Assembly: GCF_009766085.1 (NCBI RefSeq)
Contig: NZ_LMUF01000030.1
Location: forward strand, 435,632-499,631
Source of the DNA: Burkholderia sp. S171
Lineage (GTDB): Bacteria > Pseudomonadota > Gammaproteobacteria > Burkholderiales > Burkholderiaceae
Direction: 5' to 3'
Length of the DNA stretch: 64,000 nucleotides
In this document: positions 8,827 through 19,614 of the stretch, piece by piece
Layout of the letters: each line of letters starts with the position of its first letter
How positions within the stretch are numbered: the stretch's first letter is position 1
Made by a program: the position numbers and the translations under genes
Notes under the pieces: model-generated
Databases searched by the model: none
Seen by the model: only the letters and a program-made list of their open reading frames with translations
What the model was told of the DNA's origin: nothing

Positions 8827-9458
8827 ACTGCGTCAAGCACATCATCTATTGGTACGTCCCCGCCGATAAACCCGATCACCTCGTCGCGCACATCGCGTTT
8901 GATGCATGCCACGGTGACGCGTGCAACGTCGTCGCGTGAAACGGCTGCTGCATCTGCGCTGCGTTGGGCGGACAGTGCGATCGCGCCGCGACCGACGTCA
9001 TCGGAGAGGGGTCCTGGTCGCAAGATCACGTACGGGACGCCGCTTGCCTGAACGTAGTCATCGGCTTCGCGCTTCATTTTCGAATAGTGCTTGAGCGCTA
9101 GCGGGCTCGCATCCGGCCAGTAGGCGGAGATCGAGCTGATGACCACCAGTTGTTTTGTCCGGCGGCGTTTAGCGTAGTCGGCGGTGCGTTGGACGGCGTC
9201 GCGATCGATTGCACGTTCCTCGTTCACGCCTTCGCTTTCCGCCGATCCGGCGGCGTAGACGACATGCGTGACGTCGTCGAAGGCGTGCGAGAAATCGTTT
9301 GTCAGATCGCCGAGCACGATTTCGGCGCCGAGTGCGGCGAATTCACCACGGTGCGCGGATTTGCGCAGCAAGACCTTGAAGGGGAGGGATGCGGCGTGTA
9401 GTTGCCGGGCAATGTGGCGGCCGGTCCGGCCGTGCGCGCCGATGAGCAGGACTTTCAT
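8802..9458 (-). CDS. NAD(P)-binding protein of the atypical SDR/NmrA type
   Basis: The 218-residue protein begins MKVLLIGAHGRTGRHIA, a GxxGxxG dinucleotide-binding loop. It continues with GDLTND near residue 50, VVYAAGS near 66 and LRPGPLSDD near 147, the pattern of single-domain NAD(P)H-binding proteins related to NmrA and SDR_a5. The central serine and YSKMKREAD block near residue 124 resembles the SDR YxxxK motif. Substrate and pathway cannot be told. AAGGAG lies 11 bases before the ATG. Its 3' end overlaps the end of kdpE by 25 bases, a convergent arrangement. Confidence 0.85.
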   Translation of the reverse strand: MKVLLIGAHGRTGRHIARQLHAASLPFKVLLRKSAHRGEFAALGAEIVLGDLTNDFSHAFDDVTHVVYAAGSAESEGVNEERAIDRDAVQRTADYAKRRRTKQLVVISSISAYWPDASPLALKHYSKMKREADDYVQASGVPYVILRPGPLSDDVGRGAIALSAQRSADAAAVSRDDVARVTVACIKRDVRDEVIGFIGGDVPIDDVLDAVQTAPISR

Positions 9459-9602
9459 CGCTTTTTCGCTCCTTCTGTTTGTGGGCAGGAGCTAAAACGT
9501 TAAGCGATTTTTGGGATTCATGCACGGGGGGAGAGCACCTACCGCCGGCCTGAATCCACCCGCGCCCACCCCAGCCAGCTATCCGCTCGCGAGCAAAAAC
9601 CG

Positions 9603-12600
9603 TCACTCGATGACTTGAGCCGGACCTGTCTGACCCCTGCGTGCGCGCCGTTGCTCCGACCAGATCCGGATCCGGTCCATATATAGATAAACCACCGGTG
9701 TTGTATAGAGCGTCAGCAACTGACTCACGATCAACCCGCCCACAATCGCGATCCCCAGCGGTGCGCGCATCTCCGATCCCTCGCCAGTCCCGAACGCCAA
9801 CGGCAACGCACCCAATAACGCAGCAGCGGTCGTCATCATGATCGGCCGGAAACGCAGCAAACACGCCTGCTCGATCGCCTCGCGCGAGGTCGCCGCACCG
9901 TGCCGCTGCGCCTGGATCGCGAAGTCGACCATCATGATCGCGTTCTTCTTCACAATGCCGATCAGCAAGATCACCCCGATCAACGCGATGATGCTGAACT
10001 CCGTCCGGAACAGCAGCAGCGCGAGCAACGCACCAATCCCCGCCGACGGGAGTGTCGAGAGAATCGTGATGGGGTGGATGTAACTCTCGTACAGAATCCC
10101 CAGCACGATATACACCGCAGCCAGCGCGGCCAGGATCAGGATCGGCTGATCTTTGGTGGAATCCTGGAACTGCTGCGCAGTGCCCGCAAAACTGCCGTGA
10201 ATCGTACTGGGCACGCCGATGGTCGCCATGGTTTCGTAGATGGCAGCGGTGGCGTCCGAGAGCGACTTGCCGGGCGGCAGGTTGAACGAGATCGTCGATG
10301 CCACGAACTGGCTCTGGTGATTCACCGACAACGGCGTGTTGCCCGGCCCGAACTTGGCAATGGCCGAGAGCGGGATCATGGTCTCCTGCGACGTCGACAC
10401 AGCCGCGCCCGCGGACGAACTGGACTTCCCACTCGCAGCAATGGCGTTGGTCGCGGCATTGCGGATGGACGCCAGCGCCAGCGAACTGCTCGTGTCAGTT
10501 GACGAAGCGCTGCTGCTCGAACTCGTGGACGCCGAAGTCGAAGTTGACGTCGTGGTGGTGGCGTTCGTCGATGCCGCTCCGCCCGCAGTCCCACCCGACT
10601 TGCTCACATAAATCTGCTTGAGCATCTCCGGGTCTTGCCAGTATTTCGGCGCGACTTCCATCACCACGTGATACTGGCTCAACTCGTTGTAGATGGTCGA
10701 CACCTGGCGCTGGCCGAACGCGTCGTAGAGCGTATTGTCGATCTGCGCCGGCTGGATGCCCAGGCGCGCAGACGTTGCCCGGTCGATCGTCACAAACGAT
10801 TCCAGGCCGCCTTGCTGCTGGTCCGAATTGACATCGGTGAGTTCGGGGCGCAGGAGCAGGGCGTCGGTGAGCTTTGGCCCCCACGTGTAGAGATCGGTGG
10901 TGGAATCCGCCAGCAGCGTGAACTGATATTGCGCATTCGACTGCCGTCCGCCCGCGCGAATGTCCTGCACGGCTTGCAGGAAGGTCCGAACGCCCGCGAC
11001 GTCGGAAAGAGGTGCGCGCAGGCGCTGGATCACCGCTTCAGCCGATACCTTGCGGTCCTTCTTGGCTTTCAGCGAAATGAACATAAAACCCGAGTTGGTC
11101 TGCCGTCCGCCCGTGAAGCCGGCGACGCTTTCCACAGCCGGATCGGCTTGCACGATCCGCATCATCTCGGAAAACTTGCCTTTCATCGCCTGGAAAGACG
11201 TGCTCTGGTCGGCCTGAATGCCGCCAACGAGCCGCCCCGTATCCTGCTGCGGGAAAAATCCCTTCGGCACGATGATGTACAGATACACATTCAACCCGAT
11301 GGTCGCGAGCAACACCAGCAGCACGATCCTCGGATGCGCGAGCGCCACGCCGAGCGTGCGCGCGTATCCGTCCTGCATCCGTACGAACTGGCGTTCAAGC
11401 CAGCGCGAATACCGGCCGGGCGCCTTCTGTTCGTGCGGTTCATGCAGCAAACGCGCGCACATCATGGGCGTGACGGTCAGCGAGACGACCAGCGAAACGG
11501 CAATCGCCAGCGACAACGTCAACGCGAATTCGCGGAACAACCGCCCGACAATGCCGCCCATCAACAGGATAGGAAGGAACACGGCGACCAGCGAAATGCT
11601 CATCGACAGCACCGTAAAACCCACTTCCTGCGCGCCGAGAATGGCGGCTTTCATGCGCGGGACGCCGTTCTCGATGTGCCGCGAGATGTTTTCAAGCACG
11701 ACGATGGCGTCATCGACCACGAAGCCCGTCGCAATGGTCAAGGCCATTAGCGAGAGGTTATCGAGTGAAAAGCCGAGCAAATACATCGCGGCGAAGGTGC
11801 CGATGATCGAGATCGGCACGGCCACGCTCGGAATCAGCGTCGCGCGCCAGTTGCGCAGGAACAGGAACACGACCATCACGACCAGCGCCACCGCCACAAT
11901 CAGCGTGAATTCCGTATCGTGCAGCGACGCGCGGATCGTGGTCGAGCGATCGGAGGTCGGCGTGATCTCGACGTCGGCCGGGAGCGCGGCCTGGAGTTGC
12001 GGCACCATCGCTTTCACACGGTCGATGGTGTCGATAATGTTCGCGCCCGGTTGCCGGTAAAGGATCACGAGCACGGCGCGCTTGTTGTTGATAAGACCCA
12101 GGTTGCGCAGGTCCTCGACCGAATCGACTACTTCACCTACGTCTCGCAGATGCACCGCCGCGCCATTCCGGTAAGCCACCACCAGGTCGCGATACTGATC
12201 GGCCTTGCTCGCCTGGTCATTCGTATAGAGCTGGAAGTGGGTGCCATTGAACTCGATGGCGCCCTTCGGACTGTTCGCATTCGCCGACGCCAGCGCCGCG
12301 CGAACGTCTTCCAACCCGATGCCGTAGTGGAACAGCGCGTTCGGTTCCAGCTCCACCCGGACGGCCGGATTCGCCGAGCCGCTCACGTCTACTTCGCCCA
12401 CGCCGGGCACGGTCGAGAGCGTTTGCTGCAGCACGGTCGCGGCCGAATCGTAGAGCGAACCCGCTGTGCGAGTGGGGGAGGACAGCGCGAGGATCAGGAT
12501 CGGCGCGTCGGCGGGATTGACCTTGTGGTAGGTCGGATTGCTTTTCAGCGCCGTGGGAAGATCGGCGCGCGACGCGTTGATGGCGGCCTGCACGTCGCGC

Positions 12601-12914
12601 GCGGCGCCATCGATGTCGCGGTTCAAACCGAACTGCAAGGTGATACGTGCGGTGCCGACCGAGCTTTGCGACGTCATTTCGGTGACATCGGCAATCGATC
12701 CCAGGTGGCGCTCCAGCGGACTCGCCACGCTGGTCGCGACGGTTTCCGGACTCGCGCCGGGCAAGCTCGCCTGGACCGAAATGGTCGGGAAATCGACCTG
12801 CGGCAACGGCGCGACCGGCAGCTTCGTGAACGCAAACAGGCCGGCGAGCGCAATGCCGATAGCCAGCAGCGTGGTGGCGACCGGGCGCGCGATGAACGGT
12901 TGCGACAGGTTCAT
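9603..12914 (-). CDS. mdtC: RND efflux permease, MdtC/MuxC type, with Ser/Thr-rich insertion
   Basis: Inner-membrane proton-driven pump subunit, second permease of an MdtABC/MuxABC-like system that forms mixed trimers with its paralogue. The chosen start gives 1103 residues and begins [23 protein letters not shown] precedes it, and it lies 4 bases after the mdtB stop. RND features include 12 membrane helices in two halves, [16 protein letters not shown] near residue 395 and the C-terminal [12 protein letters not shown] block. It is about 70 residues longer than usual because of a Ser/Thr/Ala/Gly-rich stretch at about 770-841, in the periplasmic porter domain. Substrate unknown; the family exports drugs, bile salts and siderophores. 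Last gene of the operon. Confidence 0.93.
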   Translation of the reverse strand: MNLSQPFIARPVATTLLAIGIALAGLFAFTKLPVAPLPQVDFPTISVQASLPGASPETVATSVASPLERHLGSIADVTEMTSQSSVGTARITLQFGLNRDIDGAARDVQAAINASRADLPTALKSNPTYHKVNPADAPILILALSSPTRTAGSLYDSAATVLQQTLSTVPGVGEVDVSGSANPAVRVELEPNALFHYGIGLEDVRAALASANANSPKGAIEFNGTHFQLYTNDQASKADQYRDLVVAYRNGAAVHLRDVGEVVDSVEDLRNLGLINNKRAVLVILYRQPGANIIDTIDRVKAMVPQLQAALPADVEITPTSDRSTTIRASLHDTEFTLIVAVALVVMVVFLFLRNWRATLIPSVAVPISIIGTFAAMYLLGFSLDNLSLMALTIATGFVVDDAIVVLENISRHIENGVPRMKAAILGAQEVGFTVLSMSISLVAVFLPILLMGGIVGRLFREFALTLSLAIAVSLVVSLTVTPMMCARLLHEPHEQKAPGRYSRWLERQFVRMQDGYARTLGVALAHPRIVLLVLLATIGLNVYLYIIVPKGFFPQQDTGRLVGGIQADQSTSFQAMKGKFSEMMRIVQADPAVESVAGFTGGRQTNSGFMFISLKAKKDRKVSAEAVIQRLRAPLSDVAGVRTFLQAVQDIRAGGRQSNAQYQFTLLADSTTDLYTWGPKLTDALLLRPELTDVNSDQQQGGLESFVTIDRATSARLGIQPAQIDNTLYDAFGQRQVSTIYNELSQYHVVMEVAPKYWQDPEMLKQIYVSKSGGTAGGAASTNATTTTSTSTSASTSSSSSASSTDTSSSLALASIRNAATNAIAASGKSSSSAGAAVSTSQETMIPLSAIAKFGPGNTPLSVNHQSQFVASTISFNLPPGKSLSDATAAIYETMATIGVPSTIHGSFAGTAQQFQDSTKDQPILILAALAAVYIVLGILYESYIHPITILSTLPSAGIGALLALLLFRTEFSIIALIGVILLIGIVKKNAIMMVDFAIQAQRHGAATSREAIEQACLLRFRPIMMTTAAALLGALPLAFGTGEGSEMRAPLGIAIVGGLIVSQLLTLYTTPVVYLYMDRIRIWSEQRRARRGQTGPAQVIE

Positions 12915-12918
12915 GCGC

Positions 12919-15900
12919 TTACTCCTGACCGCTTGCCGGGCTTGCCGGGCGGGGCGGCGCGTTCCGGTAGAAACGCGCACGCACGCGGCGCGCGAGCGAA
13001 TCGAAGCCGAGATAGATCACCGGCGTGGTGAACAAGGTCAGCGCTTGCGACACGATCAACCCGCCAACAATCGCAATCCCGAGCGGCCGCCGGAGTTCAG
13101 AGCCCGCACCCCAGCCGATCATCAGCGGCAATGCGCCGAGGAGCGCGGCCATGGTGGTCATCAGGATCGGTCGGAAGCGCAGCAAACACGCCTGATAGAT
13201 TGCATCGCGCGGACTCTTGCCTTGCTCGCGTTCGGCCTCCAGCGCGAAGTCGATCATCATGATGGCGTTCTTTTTCACAATGCCGATCAGCAACACAATG
13301 CCGATGATCCCGATGATGTCGAGATCGTGCCCGGTGATCATCAGCGAAAGCAGCGCGCCGACACCCGCCGAGGGCAGCGTGGACAGGATCGTGATCGGGT
13401 GGATAAAGCTCTCATACAGCACGCCGAGCACGATATACATGGTGACGATCGCGGCCAGGATCAAAAACAGTTCGTTGGACAGCGATGCCTGGAAAGCCAG
13501 TGCCGCGCCCTGGAAACGAATCTGGAACGAGGCCGGCAAGCCGATGTCCTTCTGCGCCTGATCGATCGCTTTCACGGCCGCGCCCAGCGACGCACCGGGC
13601 GCGAGGTTGAACGACACGGTGGTCGCCGGGAACTGCCCGAGGTGCGTCACCAGCAGCGGCGCCGCGCGTTCATGGAAGGTCGCGATGGCCGACAGCGGCA
13701 CCTGGCCCGAGCTTGCCGTTGACGACGGCAGGTAGATGCCATTCAGCGTCTCGCTGTAATGCGCCTCGGTCGGCTGGGACTCAAGGATCACGCGATACTG
13801 GTTCGACTGCGTGAAGATGGTCGAGATGATGCGTTGGCCGAATGCATCGTAGAGGGCGTTATCGACGGTGGCCGGCGTGATGCCGAAGCGCGCCGCCGTC
13901 GACCGGTCGATTTCCACATACACCGACTGGCCGTTCTGCTGCAGGTCGGTCGCGACATCCGCCAGTTCCGGCGATTGCTGGAGCCGCGCCGTCAGTTTCG
14001 GCACCCATTCGGCGAACTCCGCCGAATTTGGATCCGTCAGCATGAACTGATATTGGGTCGGGCTGACGGTGGAATCGATGGTCAGATCCTGCACCGGCTG
14101 CATGTAGAGCCGGATGCCCGGGATGTTTGCCACGTCTTGCTGCAGCGCGCGGATCACGTCGCTCGATGTGTTGCTGCGGTCGTCGCGAGGTTTCAGGTTG
14201 ATCAGCATCCGGCCGCTATTCAGCGTGATATTGGTCCCGTCCACGCCAATGAACGAGGTCAGGCTTTCAACGTCGGGGTTCTTCAGGACCTGCGCGGCGA
14301 GCGCTTGCTGCTGTGCGGCCACGGCTTGATAAGACGCGGCTTGCGGCGCCTGCGTAATCGCCTGGATCACGCCGGTATCCTGGATCGGGAAGAAACCCTT
14401 CGGAATCCAGATATAGAGCAGGGCGGTGAGCACGAGGGTGAGCAGGGCGACCACCAGGGTTGAGCGCTGCCGGTCGAGCACCCAGGTCAGCGCAACGCCA
14501 TAACGCCCGATCACGTAGTCGATGAACTGATGCGCGCGCGCTTCGAAGCGATGGCTTTCCTTCGGCGGCGTATGGCGCAGCAGCTTCGCGCACAGCATGG
14601 GCACGAGCGTGAGCGAGACGATTGCCGAGATCACGATGGTCACCGCCAGCGTGATGGCGAATTCGTGGAACAGCCGGCCGACCACATCGCCCATGAACAG
14701 CAGCGGAATCAGTACCGCGATCAGCGAAACCGTCAGCGAGATGATGGTGAAGCCGATCTGCTTCGAGCCCTTGAGCGCCGCTTCGAGCGGTCCTTCGCCT
14801 TCCTCCACGTAACGCGCGATGTTCTCGATCATCACGATGGCGTCATCGACGACAAAACCTGTCGCAATGGTCAACGCCATCAGCGAGAGGTTGTCGAGCG
14901 AAAAGCCGCACAAATACATCACGGCCAGCGTGCCGATCAGCGAGACCGGTACGGACAAGCTCGGAATCAGCGTGGCCCAGACGTTCGCGAGGAACAGGTA
15001 GATCACCAGCACGACCAGCACCACGGAAAGCGCCAGTTCAAACTGCACGTCGCGCACCGAGGCGCGGATGGTCGTGGTCCGGTCGGTGACGATGCGCACA
15101 TCGAGCGCAGCCGGCAGCGCTGACTGCAACTGCGGCAGGATCTTCTTGATGCCGTCGACCACCGCAATCACGTTCGCGCCCGGCTGGCGCTGCACGTTCA
15201 GGATGATCGCCGGCGTGTTGTCGACCCACGCGCCGAGCTTGGTGTTTTCCGCGCCCTGGATGACGGTTGCGACGTCCGTCAGCATCACCGGCCGGCCGTT
15301 CTTGTACGCGATGACCGCGCTCTGGTACGCGCTGGCGTCGGTGAGCTGGTCATTCGCGTTGATCGTATAGGCCCGCGAGGGGCCATCGAAATTGCCCTTC
15401 GGCGTGTTGACGTTCAGGTTCGAGATAGTGGTGCGCAAGTCGTCGATGTTCAGGCCATACGACGCCAGCGCGCGCGTGTTCGCCTGGATCCGGACAGCCG
15501 GGCGGTTACCGCCGCTGACCGACACCAGCCCCACGCCCCCGACTTGCGAGATCTTCTGCGCGAGACGGGTATCGGCGAGATCCTGGACCTGCGTGAGCGG
15601 CAGGGTCTTCGAACTGATCGCGAGCGTGATGATGGGCGCGTCGGCGGGGTTCACCTTCGCGTAGATCGGCGGGGCCGGCAGGTCGGACGGCAGCAGGTTG
15701 CCCGCCGCGTTGATAGCCGCTTGCACTTCCTGCTCGGCGATGTCGAGCGGCAGGTCGAGACTGAATTGAAGCGTGATGACCGACGCGCCCGCCGAGCTTT
15801 GCGATGACATCTGATTCAGGCTGGCCATCTGCCCGAACTGCTTTTCAAGCGGCGCGGTCACCGACGTGGTCATCACGTCCGGCGACGCGCCCGGATAGAA

Positions 15901-16047
15901 CGTCTGCACCTGGATGGTCGGATAGTCGACAGCAGGCAGCGCGGACAGCGGTAAAAAGCGCAGCGCGACGAGGCCGACCAGCATGATTGCCGCCATCAGC
16001 AGCGCCGTGCCGACCGGACGCAGAATAAAAGGACGCGATGGATTCAT
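12919..16047 (-). CDS. mdtB: RND efflux permease, MdtB/MuxB type
   Basis: First permease subunit of the heteromeric RND pump. The 1042-residue protein starts [17 protein letters not shown] and has the normal length and the HAE1-type features: [13 protein letters not shown] motif, [15 protein letters not shown] near residue 405, GFFPIQDTG near 558 and [16 protein letters not shown] near 945. It shows close similarity in layout to the following gene, as expected for the MdtB/MdtC pair. No good Shine-Dalgarno sequence precedes the ATG, 33 bases after the mdtA stop, so translation may depend on upstream coupling. The next gene begins 4 bases after its stop. Confidence 0.94.
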   Translation of the reverse strand: MNPSRPFILRPVGTALLMAAIMLVGLVALRFLPLSALPAVDYPTIQVQTFYPGASPDVMTTSVTAPLEKQFGQMASLNQMSSQSSAGASVITLQFSLDLPLDIAEQEVQAAINAAGNLLPSDLPAPPIYAKVNPADAPIITLAISSKTLPLTQVQDLADTRLAQKISQVGGVGLVSVSGGNRPAVRIQANTRALASYGLNIDDLRTTISNLNVNTPKGNFDGPSRAYTINANDQLTDASAYQSAVIAYKNGRPVMLTDVATVIQGAENTKLGAWVDNTPAIILNVQRQPGANVIAVVDGIKKILPQLQSALPAALDVRIVTDRTTTIRASVRDVQFELALSVVLVVLVIYLFLANVWATLIPSLSVPVSLIGTLAVMYLCGFSLDNLSLMALTIATGFVVDDAIVMIENIARYVEEGEGPLEAALKGSKQIGFTIISLTVSLIAVLIPLLFMGDVVGRLFHEFAITLAVTIVISAIVSLTLVPMLCAKLLRHTPPKESHRFEARAHQFIDYVIGRYGVALTWVLDRQRSTLVVALLTLVLTALLYIWIPKGFFPIQDTGVIQAITQAPQAASYQAVAAQQQALAAQVLKNPDVESLTSFIGVDGTNITLNSGRMLINLKPRDDRSNTSSDVIRALQQDVANIPGIRLYMQPVQDLTIDSTVSPTQYQFMLTDPNSAEFAEWVPKLTARLQQSPELADVATDLQQNGQSVYVEIDRSTAARFGITPATVDNALYDAFGQRIISTIFTQSNQYRVILESQPTEAHYSETLNGIYLPSSTASSGQVPLSAIATFHERAAPLLVTHLGQFPATTVSFNLAPGASLGAAVKAIDQAQKDIGLPASFQIRFQGAALAFQASLSNELFLILAAIVTMYIVLGVLYESFIHPITILSTLPSAGVGALLSLMITGHDLDIIGIIGIVLLIGIVKKNAIMMIDFALEAEREQGKSPRDAIYQACLLRFRPILMTTMAALLGALPLMIGWGAGSELRRPLGIAIVGGLIVSQALTLFTTPVIYLGFDSLARRVRARFYRNAPPRPASPASGQE

Positions 16048-16080
16048 GCGGGTGCAGTGCGGTTATGGATCATGAGTACA

Positions 16081-17439
16081 TCATTGTTGCTGCTGCTTGC
16101 GATGGTGGCCGTGATGCGCGCCCGAAGCAGCCGATGCCGCAGCGGCGCCGGATGCACCGGAAGCGGCCTTGGGCTTGTCTGCCGGGATAGTAATCTTCGC
16201 GCCTTCCTTCAGGCGGTCCGAACCGTCGATCACTACACGCTCGCCCACTTCCAGACCCGTCTTGATGCTGGTGCGTTCGCCATCGACCGGGCCGATCTTC
16301 ACGTTGCGTACGGTCACCGTATTGTCCGGCTTCACCACATAGACAAACGCGCCCGATGAACCGTTGAGCACCGCCGGCGTAGGCACGATGGTCGCGTCCT
16401 TGATGACATCGACCAGTAGTTTCGTGTTCACGAACTGATTCGGAAACAGCATGCTTTCCTGGTTGTCGAAGGTTGCGCGCAGCTTGACGGTGCCTGTGGT
16501 GGTATCGATCTGGTTGTCGATCGTTTCCAGATAACCACTTTCGAGCGACTTGGTGTTGGCCCGGTCATAAGCAGTCACCGACATCTTCGTGCCCGCATGC
16601 AGCGGCTTCAGAATCGCAGTCAGATTGTCTTCGGAGGTCGTGAAAATGACGCTGATGGGCTGCAGTTGCGTGATGACCACGACGCCATTCGTGTCGCCGG
16701 TCGTCACGTAGTTGCCCGGATCGACCTGCCGCAAGCCGACGCGGCCCGACACCGGCGCCGTGATGCGCGCGTAGGTCAGGTCGAGTTTGTAGGTATCGAC
16801 ATTCGCCTGGTCCGACTTGACCGTCCCCTCGTACTGCTGGACAAGCGACGCCTGCGTGTCCACTTGCTGGCTCGCGATCGAATCTTGCGAAAGCAGCATC
16901 TGGTAGCGCTTCAGGTCGAGCCGTGCGGTCTGCAGCAGCGCCTGGTCCTTCGCGAGCGTGCCCTGTGCATTGCGCAACGAGATCTCGTAAGGGCGGGGGT
17001 CGATCTGAGCCAGTACGTCCCCCTTCTTGACCATCTGGCCTTCCTGGAACGCGACGTTCTGCAGTGTCCCGTTGAGCTGCGTCTTGACCGTCACCGACGC
17101 CAGCGGCGTCACTGTCCCGAGCGAATTGATCACCACCGGCATTTCGCCTTGCGTCACCGTCGCGACATGCACGGGTTGCGGCGGAGCAGCCATGCCCGGA
17201 CCGCCGCCACCGCGCCTCCCGCCGCCGCCCTGCCGCGCTTGCTGCGCGTTATCAGCACCACCACGGTTCCATGGATGCCACGCGAACAGGCCGGCCACGA
17301 TCAGGATCGCGACGACGATCCAAACAAGACGGCGCCGGCGGGGCCGGGAAGGGGACACGGGAGGAGTCGAGGCTTGGGAGGTAGGCGAACGGGCGTCAGA
17401 GTGCGGCGGTGGTGCTGGGTGTTTTTTTTGTTCGTCCAT
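16081..17439 (-). CDS. mdtA: RND periplasmic adaptor protein, MdtA type
   Basis: Membrane-fusion protein linking the inner-membrane pump to an outer-membrane channel. The 452-residue protein has a proline-rich cytoplasmic N-terminus, one membrane helix at about 38-55, a Gly/Arg-rich linker, a lipoyl/barrel-sandwich region beginning near residue 90 (INSLGTVTPLASVTVKTQLNG), an alpha-hairpin near 155-205 and beta-barrel domains. The C-terminal tail is Ala/Ser-rich and ends in a histidine- and glutamine-rich patch (HHGHHRKQQQQ), which might bind metal, though this is inference. First gene of the operon with mdtB and mdtC. No outer-membrane factor gene follows, so the pump probably uses a TolC-like protein encoded elsewhere. 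Confidence 0.94.
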   Translation of the reverse strand: MDEQKKHPAPPPHSDARSPTSQASTPPVSPSRPRRRRLVWIVVAILIVAGLFAWHPWNRGGADNAQQARQGGGGRRGGGGPGMAAPPQPVHVATVTQGEMPVVINSLGTVTPLASVTVKTQLNGTLQNVAFQEGQMVKKGDVLAQIDPRPYEISLRNAQGTLAKDQALLQTARLDLKRYQMLLSQDSIASQQVDTQASLVQQYEGTVKSDQANVDTYKLDLTYARITAPVSGRVGLRQVDPGNYVTTGDTNGVVVITQLQPISVIFTTSEDNLTAILKPLHAGTKMSVTAYDRANTKSLESGYLETIDNQIDTTTGTVKLRATFDNQESMLFPNQFVNTKLLVDVIKDATIVPTPAVLNGSSGAFVYVVKPDNTVTVRNVKIGPVDGERTSIKTGLEVGERVVIDGSDRLKEGAKITIPADKPKAASGASGAAAASAASGAHHGHHRKQQQQ

Positions 17440-18053
17440 CGTTTCAGTGGCTCGGTGAGTCGGTGAGTCGGTGGGCTCGGAAACTGTCTTGAAGTGCTGG
17501 CGGTTGGCTTGCCGAGGTTAGCGCGGACGGTTCTGAAGGATGCTGGGAACGCCGGTGGCCAAGTTACGCACCTTCGTCACGCACCTTACGCGACGCATTG
17601 CTCAGTCACGCAGCGAGCACGCCATGGGCGCTGATGTGCTCACGAAGCGCTCACTTGAGTGAAAGCATCGAAAGGTAGTCCGGCGCGCGAAGCATGATGC
17701 TACGTCCCGTGCTTCGTTGGAGTCCAGCTCTCTTTCTTTCGATTGATTACGAACGTTACGAATCCCGGCGGGGACAGAATGCAATTCGAAAACAGCGCCG
17801 GGGAGGGTCGCAAACGCCGACCGACATCGTATCGTCTTGTGCGTGCAAGAGTCACGCTAAGCCCTTGGCAAGGCGTGCTCATTGACGTTTCAATGGGGTT
17901 CGCGCTGCTGTGGAGGTGAAGCAGGAGACGTTGTGCGTCGGGAATTAAGTGCGGGGAAGCGCAACGATGGATAGCAAAACGTCCCTATGTGCCGATGCTG
18001 GCACAGCAGGAGGTTTTGCCGTCCATCGCGCGTAACGCGCGTTATTCGACCCG
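17440..18053. other. Intergenic region between mdtA and an IclR regulator
   Basis: These 614 bases upstream of mdtA hold no gene I can support. A short tandem GGTGAGTC-type repeat lies near 17453-17472, close to the mdtA start, and a palindrome TAACGCGCGTTA lies at 18033-18044 near the iclR stop. Several short open frames on both strands have no ribosome-binding site or family features. The promoter of the efflux operon must lie here. Confidence 0.5.
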
Positions 18054-18860
18054 TTATTCGCTCAGGCGCGCGGACGGTGTTCCGCCGATCTCGTGCGTGA
18101 TCTTCGCGACGCATTCGAGCAGAGCGGGTGCGACCTCGTTGAGCAGCGCTTCCCGTGGCGCCTGATATTCAGCGCCGCCGCAATTGACCGCGTAGCGTTG
18201 TCCCGACGGGCCTACAAAGCCTGCCGCGACAGCATTGAGCCCCTGGTGCCAGTCGCCGGTGGAGATGGCGAAACCACGGCGCACTGCGTCTTCCAGGCCC
18301 GGCTTCAGGCTGCCGTCGATACTCGGCCAGTCGTCGCCCGACGCGGTCCGCAGACTGTCTAGCAGCCCGGCCCTGTCGGGCTCGCCGAGCGCCGCCAGAT
18401 AGGCGCGGCCGACCGCCGTGCGTCCCAGGTCCATCCGCGAGCCAACTTCGAGCCGCGATACGAGCACGGCAGAGCGCGGCCGGATCGTATCGATGACAAC
18501 CATGTCCAGCCGGTCGCGTACTGCCAGATGGACACTTAGCGTAGTCCGGTCCGCCAGTTCGATAAGAAATGGCCGCGCTCGCGCCCGGATGTCGAAGTTG
18601 CGCAGGAAGCCGTTGCTCAACTCCAGGACTGAAGCCGTCAGTACGAAACGTTCGCTGTCGGGTAATTGAAACAGCAAATTGGCGCTCACCAAGGTTGCCG
18701 TCAGCCGCGAGATGGTGGGTTTTGGAATGCCCGTCCACTCCGCGAGTTCGCGATTGCTGACGGGCGCGTCGGCGGCGGCAATACGCCGAAGTACGTCGAG
18801 GCCGCGTGACAACGCAACGACTTCTTCACCGTCACGCCCTTTTTCCTTTTCCCGGCTCAT
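18054..18860 (-). CDS. IclR family transcriptional regulator
   Basis: DNA-binding regulator, 268 residues from the chosen start. An N-terminal winged helix-turn-helix covers about residues 10-75 (VVALSRGLDVLRRIA, then NRELAEWTGIPKPTISRLTATLV). An IclR effector-binding domain follows, with SVHLAVRDRLDMVVID and MDLGRTAVGRAYLAAL. Starts at 18860 (MSREKEKG), 18884 (MQTTES) and a TTG at 18986 are all in frame; none has a strong ribosome-binding site, and 18860 is chosen by family length. IclR proteins often control aromatic or carboxylate catabolism, but no such operon is next to it, so its targets are unknown. It stands alone. Confidence 0.9.
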   Translation of the reverse strand: MSREKEKGRDGEEVVALSRGLDVLRRIAAADAPVSNRELAEWTGIPKPTISRLTATLVSANLLFQLPDSERFVLTASVLELSNGFLRNFDIRARARPFLIELADRTTLSVHLAVRDRLDMVVIDTIRPRSAVLVSRLEVGSRMDLGRTAVGRAYLAALGEPDRAGLLDSLRTASGDDWPSIDGSLKPGLEDAVRRGFAISTGDWHQGLNAVAAGFVGPSGQRYAVNCGGAEYQAPREALLNEVAPALLECVAKITHEIGGTPSARLSE

Positions 18861-19107
18861 AGGCCGGCTCTCAGTGGTTTGCATTATTTTTCGGAACTTG
18901 GTTTCGTTGGAAAGGCCGGAGACGCCATTCGTCGAAGCTGACTGAGCACGCACGCCACCGCTCACCGGAATCGTATTATCCAGCAATGAAAAGGTGTAGC
19001 TGCCGGACCCGTTTTTGTCATCAAACCCGCGTACCTTACGGTTAGATAGTCGCTCAATCCTCGAAATTTCGCTTGACTAGGTTTCGCATAACGTAAAAAA
19101 TGGAACC

Positions 19108-19241
19108 CGATTTCGAAAGCACTCCGGAAGCGCAAGTTGCGCCCGTCGAAATGCGATCGATAACCAGCTCTCAGGTTCTAGCACGGCCCTCGGAATGGCT
19201 AGAACTTTTAAGGCGCTACGGCAACGTAGCGCCTTTTTTTT
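19108..19241 (+). ncRNA. Candidate small RNA with two stem-loops
   Basis: A TTGACT at 19073-19078 and a weaker AAAAAT at 19096-19101, 17 bases apart, could form a promoter starting transcription near 19108. The would-be transcript contains a perfect 8-base-pair stem (GTTCTAGC 19175-19182 with GCTAGAAC 19198-19205) presenting a 15-base loop. It ends in a textbook terminator at 19210-19241. No protein gene explains this terminator, because the neighbouring genes point away or are distant. The length of about 134 bases fits a trans-acting small RNA. Promoter and boundaries are estimates. Confidence 0.45.
19210..19241 (+). terminator. Strong intrinsic terminator
   Basis: An 11-base-pair perfect stem (AAGGCGCTACG, GCAA loop, CGTAGCGCCTT) is followed at once by a run of T. 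It ends the candidate small RNA. It could also work in the other orientation because AA flanks the left arm. Confidence 0.85.
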
Positions 19242-19506
19242 GCCTGTCAAAGGCGCCCGCAAACCTGTTTCGGACAGCGCCGCCCGGATAGCGTAACTGG
19301 TTCACGCGCGCGGAGGCGTTGTTGCGCAGTGCCGACCTTGCTGCGGCGCAAGCGATGATGGACGCCGCACGAGGCGTCCACGCGACTCAAGCCCTTAAGC
19401 TACGCCGTTACGCTACCTTATCTCACGGCGGTCCAATTCATTCCCGCGCGCATGTTTAGTATTTTCTGGTGAACTAAAAGATTTTGATGCGTGGCGCCAA
19501 TAAGCC

Positions 19507-19533
19507 GATGCCCTTCCGAAACGGAAGGGCATC
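19507..19533. terminator. Perfect 12-base-pair hairpin
   Basis: GATGCCCTTCCG and CGGAAGGGCATC pair perfectly around a 3-base loop. Neither side carries a long T-run, although GGCTTATT follows on the minus strand. It may be a second terminator after the minus-strand gene at 19615. Confidence 0.4.
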
Positions 19534-19588
19534 GTGAGAAGCGCTGGTATTTGCGGGGGGTAGCTTGGCGGTTGAGCTGGCCCCGAAG

Positions 19589-19604
19589 AAGGGCGCAAGC
19601 CCTT
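19589..19604 (-). terminator. Short hairpin after the small membrane gene
   Basis: AAGGGC and GCCCTT pair around a 4-base loop, 11 bases past the stop of the gene at 19615. On the minus strand CTTC follows, a weak terminator context. Confidence 0.35.
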
Positions 19605-19614
19605 ATCAATACGA

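Larger units (their letters stand above)
18861..19614. other. Gene-poor region with candidate small RNA and hairpins
   Basis: About 750 bases with no protein gene I can support. It holds the iclR promoter, a candidate small RNA ending in a strong terminator (about 19108-19241), a perfect 12-base-pair hairpin at 19507-19533 and a 6-base-pair hairpin at 19589-19604. The 63-codon frame at 19100-19291 has no ribosome-binding site and runs through the terminator, so it is probably not translated. Confidence 0.5.

Noticed and set aside
19100..19291. 63-codon frame over the candidate small RNA
   Set aside because: No Shine-Dalgarno sequence, and it runs through an intrinsic terminator; the RNA explanation fits better.
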